A stretch of 64,000 nucleotides of DNA. Source: Rhodobacterales bacterium LSUCC0031 (GTDB taxonomy: Bacteria > Pseudomonadota > Alphaproteobacteria > Rhodobacterales > Rhodobacteraceae). Below the pieces are notes generated by a model. That model did not search any database and was not told the origin of the DNA. It saw only the letters and a list, made by a program, of their open reading frames with translations. Below, piece by piece: positions 17,820-25,930 of the stretch. Location: NCBI GenBank assembly GCA_015689735.1, contig WVSP01000002.1, positions 186,001 through 250,000 of the forward strand. The letters run 5' to 3'. Positions within the stretch are counted from its first letter, which is position 1. Every line of letters starts with the position of its first letter. Position numbers and translations under genes: made by a program.

Positions 17820-18557
17820 ATGGCGCAACAGATAGCGGATGATTTTGCGGGGTCTAGGGTTCATCTGCCACCGCCTTTCACGCTGCACCGTACAAACCAG
17901 CGCGATGTACTCGCGGCGGCCGTGGCGCTCGCCCCGCGTGAGGGGGCGGGAACGCTGGTCGTACACCAATCGCCGGGCCTTTTGGCCTTTGCCATCGTCT
18001 TGGAACCCGAACAACCCTTGGCTGAGGCGCAGCTGGCCTTTCTGCTGGGTATGACGGCGCTTGGCGATGCCCTTGCAGCGCATTGCGCACCTGATCGCCC
18101 CGTGCGGCTGATTTGGCCCGATCAAGTCACCTATGATGCTGCGCGCATCGGGGGCGGGCGATTTGCCATTGCCCCGGGGACAGCCGATGATTCTGTGCCG
18201 GAATGGATGGTCTTTGCCGCCGAATTGATCGCCGATCGCGATCACATTGCGGAGGGGGGGGATTATCCGCACTCCACCTCGCTTAAGGAAGAAGCCTTCG
18301 ATCCGGCCGAAGAGATCTTGTCCACTTTCGCCTCCTACTTGATGCTCTATTTCGATCGGTGGGCGCATGACGGTTTCGCGGCGGTGTCGAACCGCTACCT
18401 GATGCGGGTCGATCCCCCGCTGTTGCGGGGGGTGCGGCGTATCGACGGTGACCGAATGATCGAGATCAAGCCTGCTGGCGGCAGCAAGACCTATCCTGCG
18501 ATCCGCGAGGCGCTGGCCGCGCAAGAGTGGCGTGACGCACAAGGCCCCAAGCTGTGA
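17820..18557 (+). CDS. Biotin/lipoate-ligase-like protein, probably catalytically inactive
   Basis: 245 aa with the fold signature of the biotin/lipoate protein ligase family. RLIWPDQVTYDAARIGGG (from about residue 96) lines up with the BirA motif RxKWPND...RKxAG. The catalytic lysine is replaced by Ile98, the Asn-Asp pair reads Asp-Gln, and the first lysine of the whole protein appears only near residue 157. The C-terminal part resembles DUF4444. It is the first gene of a tightly overlapping accessory operon. It probably binds rather than transfers a ligand; this is inference. Confidence 0.65.
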   Translation: MAQQIADDFAGSRVHLPPPFTLHRTNQRDVLAAAVALAPREGAGTLVVHQSPGLLAFAIVLEPEQPLAEAQLAFLLGMTALGDALAAHCAPDRPVRLIWPDQVTYDAARIGGGRFAIAPGTADDSVPEWMVFAAELIADRDHIAEGGDYPHSTSLKEEAFDPAEEILSTFASYLMLYFDRWAHDGFAAVSNRYLMRVDPPLLRGVRRIDGDRMIEIKPAGGSKTYPAIREALAAQEWRDAQGPKL

Positions 18558-19111
18558 CACGGCTGCCGCGCACTATCCGGCTCGACCCGTCGGACAAGCA
18601 CGTTTTCGCATCCGTCGCCGAACCCGGCGAATGGGCGGTTCCAGGAACCTTCTTGTTCTGGGATCGGCCCGCGGAGGGCCTCTCGCGCAAGGAGGCGATT
18701 GCGTTTCGCTCGGGCTTCTTGGGTGTGGAGAGTTTTGGCCATTCGACGCTTGTCACCGTGCAAGAGGCCCGCGCCGATGAGCGTGCAGAGATGGTCGAGA
18801 GATTGGCGGCCCAATTCGTGCTGCATCTGGGTGCGCCCTCGGTTGCGATTGCCCGACCCGCCGCCGAACAGGAGGTTGCGTTGGCCGCAAGTCTTTGCGC
18901 CGAGCATCCGATCGGCACCTTGATCGCGCTCTACCGCAAACGTGGCGACGATGGGGAAATCCGCGAGCAGTTTCGCACGCTGCGCCCCCGTGACGAGACG
19001 GCCTTTTCCGCCACCCATCTGATGGGTCATGACAGGGCCTTCCAGTTCTTCGAGGAAGAGGAAGTGGTGGAAGATCACGTTGATCTGTTTCAATTGCGAG
19101 GTCAGGACTGA
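18554..19111 (+). CDS. DUF6505-type FDH accessory protein
   Basis: 185 aa, GTG start overlapping the previous stop (GTGA). No catalytic motif is recognised. The middle part (EARADERAEMVERLAAQFVLHLGAP) is helical, and the C-terminus is very acidic (FFEEEEVVEDHVDLFQ). Similar genes sit between the ligase-like and DUF6352-type genes in FDH clusters of related bacteria; the DUF number is from memory of that synteny and should be checked. Cytoplasmic, no signal peptide. Confidence 0.6.
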   Translation: MTRLPRTIRLDPSDKHVFASVAEPGEWAVPGTFLFWDRPAEGLSRKEAIAFRSGFLGVESFGHSTLVTVQEARADERAEMVERLAAQFVLHLGAPSVAIARPAAEQEVALAASLCAEHPIGTLIALYRKRGDDGEIREQFRTLRPRDETAFSATHLMGHDRAFQFFEEEEVVEDHVDLFQLRGQD

Positions 19112-20100
19112 TGCCTGAATTCTGGGTTGCCTCGGGCCATCATCTTGCCCGGCTGGATCGTGCCGGGCGCATGCTGGTGACCGATGAATTATTGCTGGCA
19201 TGGCTTGCCCGGCCTGAGATTGTTCCCCCACCCGAGGCTTGCGCCACCGAACGCGCGGTGCATGCGCGCCTTATGACCAATCCACGCAGCCCCGTGCCAC
19301 CGCTCGAATTGGCCACCATTGCCGACCCTGACGCGCGCGAAAACTGGCAATTCTTCCTTACGCTGCGCGACCGGCTGGTCACAGCCGGCACTATCGAAGA
19401 GGGCTATGCCGCCATCATGCGCGAGGGGCTCCGCCTGCCGGTCGTGTTCTTGGCGCAGCTGGTGCAGCTCATTTTGCGCAACGCGCTGGATGGGTGCGAC
19501 GATCCGCAGGTCTTGCGCGCAGCTGAATGCCTTTTTCGCCCCCAGCGCGCCCATGTGAAGGACGGTGTCGTGCTCATGGCCGACGAGGAGTTGGTCGCGC
19601 TCTACGAGGCCGATATGCATGCCTCGCCGTTGATGGCCATGTTTTCAGGCGGGGTGGATAGCCTCGATGTGCTAGGCGGTGGCAATGAGTGGACTTATTG
19701 GTCGCGCTCGGACGCGCATACGATGATCTACAACTTCGGCGGCGATCCCGAGGCACGGCGCGGCATGGCGGGGGCGCTGGCGGCCTTTATCCGCCATATG
19801 ACGGGTGCTGAGGTCATGGTGACGCCCCACACCAAGGTCGCGGATGTCGATCTGCGCTGGTATGTTGGTCTTGATCCCAATGGCACGGCGATCGGCAATG
19901 CGCTTTGGCGCGGCGAGCCGGCCCCTGCAACGTTGATCGGGGTGTTTCGCGTGGATTTTGCCGACCCTAAGGCGGTCCGCCCGGATCTTGCAGGGCAACC
20001 GGTTTGGCTGTTGCTTGGCCTTGGTGCCGATGGAGCCGTACGGATGAAGCCGCAGAATTTGCTGGCGGGCTTGCCGCTTGCACTGCCTGAGCTGCATTGA
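19111..20100 (+). CDS. DUF6352-type FDH accessory protein
   Basis: 329 aa, starting one base inside the previous stop (TGATG). Conserved-looking segments are MPEFWVASGHHLARLDRAGR at the start, DMHASPLMAMFSGGVDSLDVLGG and WTYWSRSDAHTMIYNFG in the middle, and a VDLRWYVGLD stretch. No cofactor motif or membrane segment is visible. The DUF name is remembered from equivalent clusters. Its function is unknown; strict linkage to FDH points to maturation or quality control (inference). Confidence 0.6.
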   Translation: MPEFWVASGHHLARLDRAGRMLVTDELLLAWLARPEIVPPPEACATERAVHARLMTNPRSPVPPLELATIADPDARENWQFFLTLRDRLVTAGTIEEGYAAIMREGLRLPVVFLAQLVQLILRNALDGCDDPQVLRAAECLFRPQRAHVKDGVVLMADEELVALYEADMHASPLMAMFSGGVDSLDVLGGGNEWTYWSRSDAHTMIYNFGGDPEARRGMAGALAAFIRHMTGAEVMVTPHTKVADVDLRWYVGLDPNGTAIGNALWRGEPAPATLIGVFRVDFADPKAVRPDLAGQPVWLLLGLGADGAVRMKPQNLLAGLPLALPELH

Positions 20101-20112
20101 AAGGGACGATAC

Positions 20113-20652
20113 ATGCCCAAGGAAATTTTGCGTGTCGGTGTGCTGGCCCAGCTTCGCCCGCCGGTCACGCGCTGGAGTAACGGTGAATTGCGCGCGCTCA
20201 TGGTCTTGCCCGCCGAGCCTGCAACAGCACCGGGGACCTGCCTCTCACGCGAAGACGGGGTTGAAACTTGGTATTTGGGGGGGCGGGATCTGGTCTTGTG
20301 GTCGGGTGATGCCAGCCATCATCAAGATAATCTCAATTCGGGGCGGCCTTCGGTTTGGGTGGCGCTGCGCGGAACCGACCCTGCCCGCGCCGAGGTGATC
20401 GCGGTCACCGTCGATCCCTACGAAGGCGAAGGTTTGGCCTCCGACCCGGAATTGATCGTGGATGCCGTCCCGATGCCCGAACCGATTGCCCGCAGTGTTG
20501 CCGCATTTGCACAGGCGCATTTCTTTGACATGCCGTTCAAGAAACGCAAACGCCAGGCGGTTGATCCCAACGCCATGTCAGCGCGTGCGCCGCGTATCTT
20601 GCGGCCAGAGGACAAGTGGGAAACTCGCAAAGGCCGGAGGTCGGACCCATGA
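20113..20652 (+). CDS. DUF3305 protein
   Basis: 179 aa. The N-terminal MPKEILRVGVLAQLRPPVTRWSN (here cut: PKEILRVGVL, then PPVTRW) and the VWVALRGTDPARAEVIAVTVDPYEGEG region fit DUF3305. A WETRKG tail ends the protein. This family always accompanies DUF3306 and FDH genes; its function is not known. It starts 12 bases after the previous stop and overlaps the DUF3306 gene as ATGA. Confidence 0.8.
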   Translation: MPKEILRVGVLAQLRPPVTRWSNGELRALMVLPAEPATAPGTCLSREDGVETWYLGGRDLVLWSGDASHHQDNLNSGRPSVWVALRGTDPARAEVIAVTVDPYEGEGLASDPELIVDAVPMPEPIARSVAAFAQAHFFDMPFKKRKRQAVDPNAMSARAPRILRPEDKWETRKGRRSDP

Positions 20653-21284
20653 GTGATGACGTATCCGAGGGCTTTCTTGGCCGCTGGTCCCGCACCAAGC
20701 GCGGTGTGGCGTCACCGAGTGCTGCGCCGCAAGACGCGCCTGTCGCCAATCCCGATGTCAACGCGACGCGTGATCTCGCACCCGATCTTGCGCCTGCAAC
20801 ACTCAGCCAAGAAGAACTCGACGCGCTGCCCCGGATCGAGGATTTAATCGAAGGCAGCGATATCCGCGCGTTTTTGCGCGCAGGGGTGCCGCGCCAGCTC
20901 CGCAACGCTGCGATGCGCCGAATGTGGATGCTGACACCCGGCATCCGCGATTACAGCGATCCCGCCGTGGATTATGCGTGGGATTGGAATACACCGGGCG
21001 GCGTGCCGGGCGATGGGATTGCGCCCTCATCCGAGACTGCCGCCAAGATGCTCAAGCAGATCTTCAAACCGCAGGAAGATGAAGCCGATGACCGCACGGC
21101 AGAGGTGGTGCCGACGACATCCCAAGAGGCTGAAGACCCTGCAATGACGCAGCAGCAAGTGGCAGGCGCGGCGGCGGCGGATGCCACGGCTGATGCCGAA
21201 ACCACAACTGTTGCACAAGACGCGCCACTGGCCGCGCCCGAATTGCCGCCGCGCCGCCGCCATGGTTCGGCCTTGCCGGACTGA
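20649..21284 (+). CDS. DUF3306 protein
   Basis: 211 aa. The start MSDDVSEGFLGRWSRTKRG and the core LPRIEDLIEGSDIRAFLRAGV...LRNAAMRRMWMLTPGIRDY...DYAWDWNTPGG are typical of DUF3306. The C-terminal third is Ala/Gln/Glu-rich and probably disordered, ending in a basic RRRHG patch. The frame extends 33 bases upstream, but the ATGA overlap and conserved start favour 20649. Unknown function, last gene of the accessory operon before a 184-base gap. Confidence 0.8.
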   Translation: MSDDVSEGFLGRWSRTKRGVASPSAAPQDAPVANPDVNATRDLAPDLAPATLSQEELDALPRIEDLIEGSDIRAFLRAGVPRQLRNAAMRRMWMLTPGIRDYSDPAVDYAWDWNTPGGVPGDGIAPSSETAAKMLKQIFKPQEDEADDRTAEVVPTTSQEAEDPAMTQQQVAGAAAADATADAETTTVAQDAPLAAPELPPRRRHGSALPD

Positions 21285-21382
21285 GCGTGCTTTGTCGCGT
21301 TTGGATTGGCGGGTGTAACGCGACCAAGGTGTAGGTTCACGAGCCGCCGGCGAAAATGCTGCAAGGATATGACAAATTTCTC

Positions 21383-21411
21383 TTGCGTCCCGAAGCTGTT
21401 TCATGTGCAAT
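21383..21411 (+). promoter_or_regulatory. Candidate promoter of the periplasmic FDH operon
   Basis: TTGCGT (21383-21388), a 17-base spacer and TGCAAT (21406-21411) resemble a sigma-70 promoter; the first three bases of the -35 and four of six of the -10 match consensus. The predicted start would fall just before the hairpin at 21423-21449. Other sigma factors cannot be excluded. Confidence 0.35.
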
Positions 21412-21422
21412 AACCGCGAAGG

Positions 21423-21449
21423 CATGCTGCCGTATACGCGCGCAGCATG
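21423..21449 (+). promoter_or_regulatory. Inverted repeat abutting the ribosome site of the torD-like gene
   Basis: CATGCTGC / GCAGCATG, a perfect 8-bp inverted repeat with 11 bases between the arms, including the small palindrome CGTATACG. It directly precedes AGGGGAG. It could be an mRNA leader hairpin or a protein operator. Confidence 0.45.
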
Positions 21450-21468
21450 AGGGGAGACGTAGAAGAAT

Positions 21469-22074
21469 ATGCCTGCTAGCCAGCCGGGAATCCGGCCCGC
21501 CAGGGATGATGAGAATCAATCACGAAGCGAGATGTATCGCTTTGTGGCGTCGCTGCTTTCTGCTGCACCAAAGCAAGATATGATTGATGGTATCGCCGGG
21601 CTTTCCGGCGATCAAACCCCCTTGGGGCAGGCTATTTCGGTTCTGGCCGAAACCGCCCGCCACGCGCAGGCCGAAGCGGTTGAGCGCGAGTTTTTCGAAT
21701 TGTTCATCGGGGTAGGGCGGGGCGAGTTGTTGCCCTATGCGAGCTTTTACCAGACGGGGTTCCTCAATGAGCGGCCATTGGCCGAGCTGCGCGGCGACCT
21801 GGGGCGTCTTGGGGTGGCGCGCATCGAGGGGCGCTATGAACCCGAGGATCACATCGCCTTGCTCTGCGAGGTGATGGCGGACCTTGCAGCGGGTGCCTTT
21901 GATGTGGACGCCACGATCGAAGCGGCGTTTTTCACGCGCCATATCGCACCTTGGGCCGCGCAGTTCTTTGACGATCTGGCGATTGCGCCCAGTGCCTCTT
22001 TTTATCGACCGGTCGCCGAAATCGGCCGTTTGCTCATAGATATCGAGACGCGGGCGTTTTCGCTCGCGGCTTGA
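21469..22074 (+). CDS. TorD/DmsD-family chaperone for formate dehydrogenase
   Basis: 201-aa all-helical protein of the TorD family. The conserved region EREFFELFIGVGRGELLPYASFYQTGFLNERPL matches the ExxYxxLF...GP...PPYES pattern of these chaperones, with DHIALLCEVMADL and FFTRHIAPWAAQFFDDL following. Members bind the twin-arginine signal or core of a molybdoenzyme until the cofactor is in. The target is inferred to be FdhA at 22349. The ribosome site GGGGAG lies about 15 bases upstream of the ATG. Confidence 0.8.
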   Translation: MPASQPGIRPARDDENQSRSEMYRFVASLLSAAPKQDMIDGIAGLSGDQTPLGQAISVLAETARHAQAEAVEREFFELFIGVGRGELLPYASFYQTGFLNERPLAELRGDLGRLGVARIEGRYEPEDHIALLCEVMADLAAGAFDVDATIEAAFFTRHIAPWAAQFFDDLAIAPSASFYRPVAEIGRLLIDIETRAFSLAA

Positions 22075-22133
22075 GGGATTGACTGCGGATCGGACAGGTA
22101 ACGCGCCGCTCCGTTACATGAAAGGGAAACGAC

Positions 22134-22349
22134 ATGACCAAGGAAAAATCGACACCGATCAGTCGCCGTGCATTTCTTGGCACGGCATCTGTCGGCGCTG
22201 CGGCCTCTGTTGCCCTCGGTTCGGGGAGCGCACGCCCCGCCTTTGCCCAGCAGACGGGCGATGAGCGGACGCGCGCGCGCTACCAAGCCACCGACCATGT
22301 CGAAACCTACTATCGGACCAACCGTTATTATCCTCGGGGGACCAACTGA
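22134..22349 (+). CDS. Formate dehydrogenase region TAT-target small protein
   Basis: 71 aa with a twin-arginine signal (SRRAFLGTASVGAAAS, cut near AFA-QQ). A short mature part of about 35 residues, rich in Tyr, Arg and Thr, ends in YYRTNRYYPRG. It fits the small family always found just before fdhA in such loci. Its function is not established; it may travel with or stabilise FdhA in the periplasm. The stop overlaps the fdhA start (TGATG). Confidence 0.8.
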   Translation: MTKEKSTPISRRAFLGTASVGAAASVALGSGSARPAFAQQTGDERTRARYQATDHVETYYRTNRYYPRGTN

Positions 22350-25318
22350 TGCTCGTAAAGCGCAGAAATGGTGACACGGCCGCGACCGGGCGCTTGTCAC
22401 AAATGGCGGCAGCTGTGTCTGCCCGCCCGATTGATCGCCGCAGCTTTTTGCGTGCCTCCGGCCTGACGGTCGGTGGCTTGGCCGCGCTCGGGACGCTAGG
22501 TGCAGGCATGACCCGCCGGGTCGAGGCCGCCGGCTTTACCGACATGTCGCAGCCGATTGAGATCCGGACCAACATCTGCACCCATTGCTCGGTGGGCTGC
22601 ACCGTCAAGGCGGAAGTGCAAAACGGTGTTTGGGTTGGACAGGAGCCGGCCTACAGCAGTCCGATCAACCGCGGCACGCATTGCGCAAAGGGTGCATCGG
22701 TGCGCGAGCTTGTGCATGGCGACCGCCGGATCAAGTATCCGATGAAGAAGGTCGGCGGCCAATGGCAGCGCATCAGCTGGGATCAAGCCCTGACCGAGAT
22801 CAGCGACAAGATGATGGAGATCCGCGGCCGCTCTGGCGCGGATTCGGTGTATCTGTTGGGCTCGGCCAAGTTCTCGAATGAAGGGGCCTATCTGTTCCGC
22901 AAATTCGCGGCCTTCTGGGGTACCAACAACGTGGACCACCAAGCGCGTATCTGCCACTCCACCACCGTGGCGGGTGTGGCCAATACGTGGGGTTATGGCG
23001 CACAGACCAACAGCTATAACGACATCCGCAACGCCAAGACCGTGATCTTCATGGGCTCGAACGCGGCCGAGGCGCATCCCGTCTCGTTGCAGCACATCCT
23101 TGAAGGCAAGGAAACGCAGCGTGCCAACGTCTTTGTTTTCGATCCGCGCTTTACCCGCACGGCTGCCCATGCCACCGAATATGTGCGCTTCCGTCCCGGC
23201 ACCGATATTGCGGTGATCTATGGGATGCTGTGGCATATCTTCGAGAACGGTTGGGAAGATAAGGAATACATCGCCCAGCGCGTGTGGGGGATGGACCAGA
23301 TCCGCGAAGCGGTGAAAGCTTATCCGCCGGAAGTCGTCGAACAGATCTCGGGTGTGAACGGCGATACGTTGCGCCGCGCTGCCGAGAAATTCGCCAAGGA
23401 ACGCCCCTCGACCTTTATTTGGTGCATGGGCGGCACTCAGCACACCGTCGGCACCGCCAACGTACGGATGTATAACATCTTGCTCTTGGCCACCGGCAAC
23501 GTGGGCAGCGAAGGCACAGGCGCAAACATCTTCCGCGGTCACTGCAACGTGCAGGGTGCGACCGACTTCGGTCTCGATGTCGGCAACCTGCCTTGCTACT
23601 ACGGGTTGGGCGCAGGTGCGTGGAAGCATTGGTCGCGTGTCTGGGAAGTGCCTTACGACTACTTCGTGGGCCGGTTCGATGCGGTTCCCGCCAAGGGCGG
23701 CCGCGATGCGCGTACCCCGCAGCAGAACATGGAAGTACCCGGTATCACCTCGACCCGGTGGTTCGATGCGGTGACCCTCGACGCTGAGGAGGTCGATCAG
23801 CAAGACAACATCAAGGCGATGCTTGTCTTCGGCCATGGCGGCAACACCGTGCCACGGATGCAAGACGCACAGCGTGGCATGGATGCGCTTGATCTGTTGG
23901 TGGTTGCGGACCCGCATCCGACGACCTTTGCAGCCCTGCACTCGCGCACCGACAACACTTATCTTTTGCCGATCTGCACGCAGTTCGAAACCTCGGGTTC
24001 GCGGACAGCGTCCAACCGCTCTGTCCAGTGGGGCGAGAAGGTGGTCGAGCCCATCTTCGAATCCGACACGGATTATTCGGTGATCTATGCCTTGGCCGAT
24101 CGCCTTGGTTTCGCAAACGAGATGTTCAAGAACTACGAGATGGTTCAGGGCAAGTTCGGCATGGAACCCACGCCCGAATCCGTTCTGCGCGAGATCAACC
24201 GTGGTGGCTGGTCGACCGGCTACACCGGCCAAAGCCCAGAGCGGCTCAAGGCCCATATGGCAAATCAGGACAAGTTCGACCTGATCACCCTGCGTGCCAA
24301 GGCCGATGCGCCCGACGAGATCAAGGGCGACTATTACGGTCTTCCGTGGCCCTGCTGGGGTACGCCGGAGTTGCGTCACCCCGGGACCCATATCCTGTAC
24401 AACCCACATCTGCATCCGATGGAGGGTGGCGGCGCGTTCCGTCCGCGCTTCGGTCTGGATCGCGATGGCGAAACGCTTTTGGCCGAGGGCAGCTGGCCCA
24501 AAGGGTCCGAGATCGAGGATGGCTATCCCCAGTTCACCTATGGTGTGCTGCAACAGCTGGGTTGGGACAGCGACCTGACCGCGGAGGAATTGGCGACGAT
24601 CCAGCGGATCGGTGGCAACGACCCCGAGGCGATGGCCAATGTGTCCTGGTCGCTTGACCTGTCGGGCGGCATTCAGCGCGTCGCGCTCAAGCATGGTTGT
24701 GTGCCATTCGGCAATGGCAAGGCCCGCGCTGTGGCGTGGAACCTGCCCGACCCGATCCCGGTTCACCGCGAGCCGCTTTATTCGCCCCGTCCCGATCTGG
24801 TCGCGCAGTATCCGACGCGTGACGATGGTCGCCAGCAGCGGATGCCGAATATCGGTCGCACTGTGCAGGCGGCGAATGTGGAAAATCGGATCGCCGAGCA
24901 GTTCCCGATCATCCTCACCTCGGGCCGACTGGTCGAATACGAAGGTGGCGGCGAGGAAACGCGCTCCAACCCATGGCTTGCCGAGCTTCAGCAGGACATG
25001 TTCGTCGAGATCAACACGGCGGATGCGGCTGCGCGCGGTATCGTCGATGGCGGATGGGTCTGGGTAACCGGCCCCGAGGGCGGCTCCAAGGCGCGCGTCA
25101 AGGCATTGGTTACCGAACGCGTGGGGCAGGGCGTGGCGTTTATGCCCTTCCACTTTGCGGGCTGGTTCCAAGGCGTCGATCAACGGGGCAACTACCCTGA
25201 AGGCACCGACCCGATTGTCTTGGGCGAATCCGTCAACGTTATCACAACCTATGGCTACGATCCGGTGACTGGCATGCATGAGGGCAAAGTGACCCTCTGC
25301 CAGATCGCAGCGGCGTAA
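22349..25318 (+). CDS. fdhA: Formate dehydrogenase catalytic subunit, periplasmic
   Basis: 989-aa molybdopterin/W oxidoreductase that oxidises formate to CO2. Twin-arginine signal at residues 30-31 (RRSFLRASG). The [4Fe-4S] site starts at ICTHCSVGCT and closes with HCAKG. The metal ligand is Cys202 followed by His203 (codon TGC at 22952, not a selenocysteine TGA). The middle part has GNVGSEGTGANIFRGHCNVQG, and the C-terminal dinucleotide-binding domain starts near ILTSGRLVEYEGGGEE. The co-encoded B and C subunits show export to the periplasm and membrane attachment. The nearby tup genes suggest tungsten, but the sequence cannot decide Mo or W. Confidence 0.95.
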   Translation: MLVKRRNGDTAATGRLSQMAAAVSARPIDRRSFLRASGLTVGGLAALGTLGAGMTRRVEAAGFTDMSQPIEIRTNICTHCSVGCTVKAEVQNGVWVGQEPAYSSPINRGTHCAKGASVRELVHGDRRIKYPMKKVGGQWQRISWDQALTEISDKMMEIRGRSGADSVYLLGSAKFSNEGAYLFRKFAAFWGTNNVDHQARICHSTTVAGVANTWGYGAQTNSYNDIRNAKTVIFMGSNAAEAHPVSLQHILEGKETQRANVFVFDPRFTRTAAHATEYVRFRPGTDIAVIYGMLWHIFENGWEDKEYIAQRVWGMDQIREAVKAYPPEVVEQISGVNGDTLRRAAEKFAKERPSTFIWCMGGTQHTVGTANVRMYNILLLATGNVGSEGTGANIFRGHCNVQGATDFGLDVGNLPCYYGLGAGAWKHWSRVWEVPYDYFVGRFDAVPAKGGRDARTPQQNMEVPGITSTRWFDAVTLDAEEVDQQDNIKAMLVFGHGGNTVPRMQDAQRGMDALDLLVVADPHPTTFAALHSRTDNTYLLPICTQFETSGSRTASNRSVQWGEKVVEPIFESDTDYSVIYALADRLGFANEMFKNYEMVQGKFGMEPTPESVLREINRGGWSTGYTGQSPERLKAHMANQDKFDLITLRAKADAPDEIKGDYYGLPWPCWGTPELRHPGTHILYNPHLHPMEGGGAFRPRFGLDRDGETLLAEGSWPKGSEIEDGYPQFTYGVLQQLGWDSDLTAEELATIQRIGGNDPEAMANVSWSLDLSGGIQRVALKHGCVPFGNGKARAVAWNLPDPIPVHREPLYSPRPDLVAQYPTRDDGRQQRMPNIGRTVQAANVENRIAEQFPIILTSGRLVEYEGGGEETRSNPWLAELQQDMFVEINTADAAARGIVDGGWVWVTGPEGGSKARVKALVTERVGQGVAFMPFHFAGWFQGVDQRGNYPEGTDPIVLGESVNVITTYGYDPVTGMHEGKVTLCQIAAA

Positions 25319-25333
25319 GGGAGGACATCACCA

Positions 25334-25930
25334 ATGGCACGCATGAAGTTCCTATGTGACGCCGACCGCTGCATCGAATGCAACGCTTGCGTCACGGCCT
25401 GCAAGAACGAACACGAAGTTCCGTGGGGCATCAACCGTCGCCGGGTCGTCACGATCAATGACGGCCTGCCGGGTGAGCGCTCGGTCTCGATGGCTTGCAT
25501 GCACTGCACCGACGCACCCTGTGCGGCGGTCTGCCCGGTCAGCTGCTTCTACACCACTGATGATGGTGTGGTTCTGCACAACAAGGACACCTGCATCGGC
25601 TGCGGCTACTGCGCCTATGCATGTCCGTTTGGCGCACCCCAATATCCGCAAACCGCCAATTTTGGCACCCGCGGCAAGATGGATAAGTGCACCTATTGCT
25701 CGGGCGGTCCCGAGCCTGACATGAGCCAGGCGGAATACGTCAAGTATGGCTCGAACCGTCTTGCCGAAGGCAAGCTTCCGCTTTGCGCCGAGATGTGCTC
25801 GACCAAATCGCTCTTGGCGGGTGATGGCGATATCATTGCGGAGATCTACCGTGAACGCGTCATCACGCGCGGCTACGGCTCTGGTGCTTGGGGCTGGCGG
25901 ACAGCTTACGGCGAAACCGTGACGGTATGA
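25334..25930 (+). CDS. fdhB: Formate dehydrogenase iron-sulfur subunit
   Basis: 198-aa ferredoxin-type subunit with four cysteine groups (CIECNACVTACK, CMHCTDAPCAAVCP, CIGCGYCAYACP, and C..C/C...C near CTYCSGG and LCAEMC), enough for four [4Fe-4S] clusters. It passes electrons from FdhA to the cytochrome b subunit. It has no signal peptide of its own and is expected to be exported with FdhA. It lacks the long C-terminal anchor helix seen in FdnH-type subunits, matching the FDH3-type beta subunits. It lies 15 bases after fdhA. Confidence 0.94.
   Translation: MARMKFLCDADRCIECNACVTACKNEHEVPWGINRRRVVTINDGLPGERSVSMACMHCTDAPCAAVCPVSCFYTTDDGVVLHNKDTCIGCGYCAYACPFGAPQYPQTANFGTRGKMDKCTYCSGGPEPDMSQAEYVKYGSNRLAEGKLPLCAEMCSTKSLLAGDGDIIAEIYRERVITRGYGSGAWGWRTAYGETVTV

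Noticed and set aside
22952-22954. Possible selenocysteine at the FdhA metal-ligand position
   Set aside because: The codon is TGC, so the ligand is Cys202.
22496-25279. 927-codon open frame on the minus strand opposite fdhA
   Set aside because: It mirrors the codon structure of fdhA, has no recognisable domain and no ribosome site; a GC-rich shadow frame.
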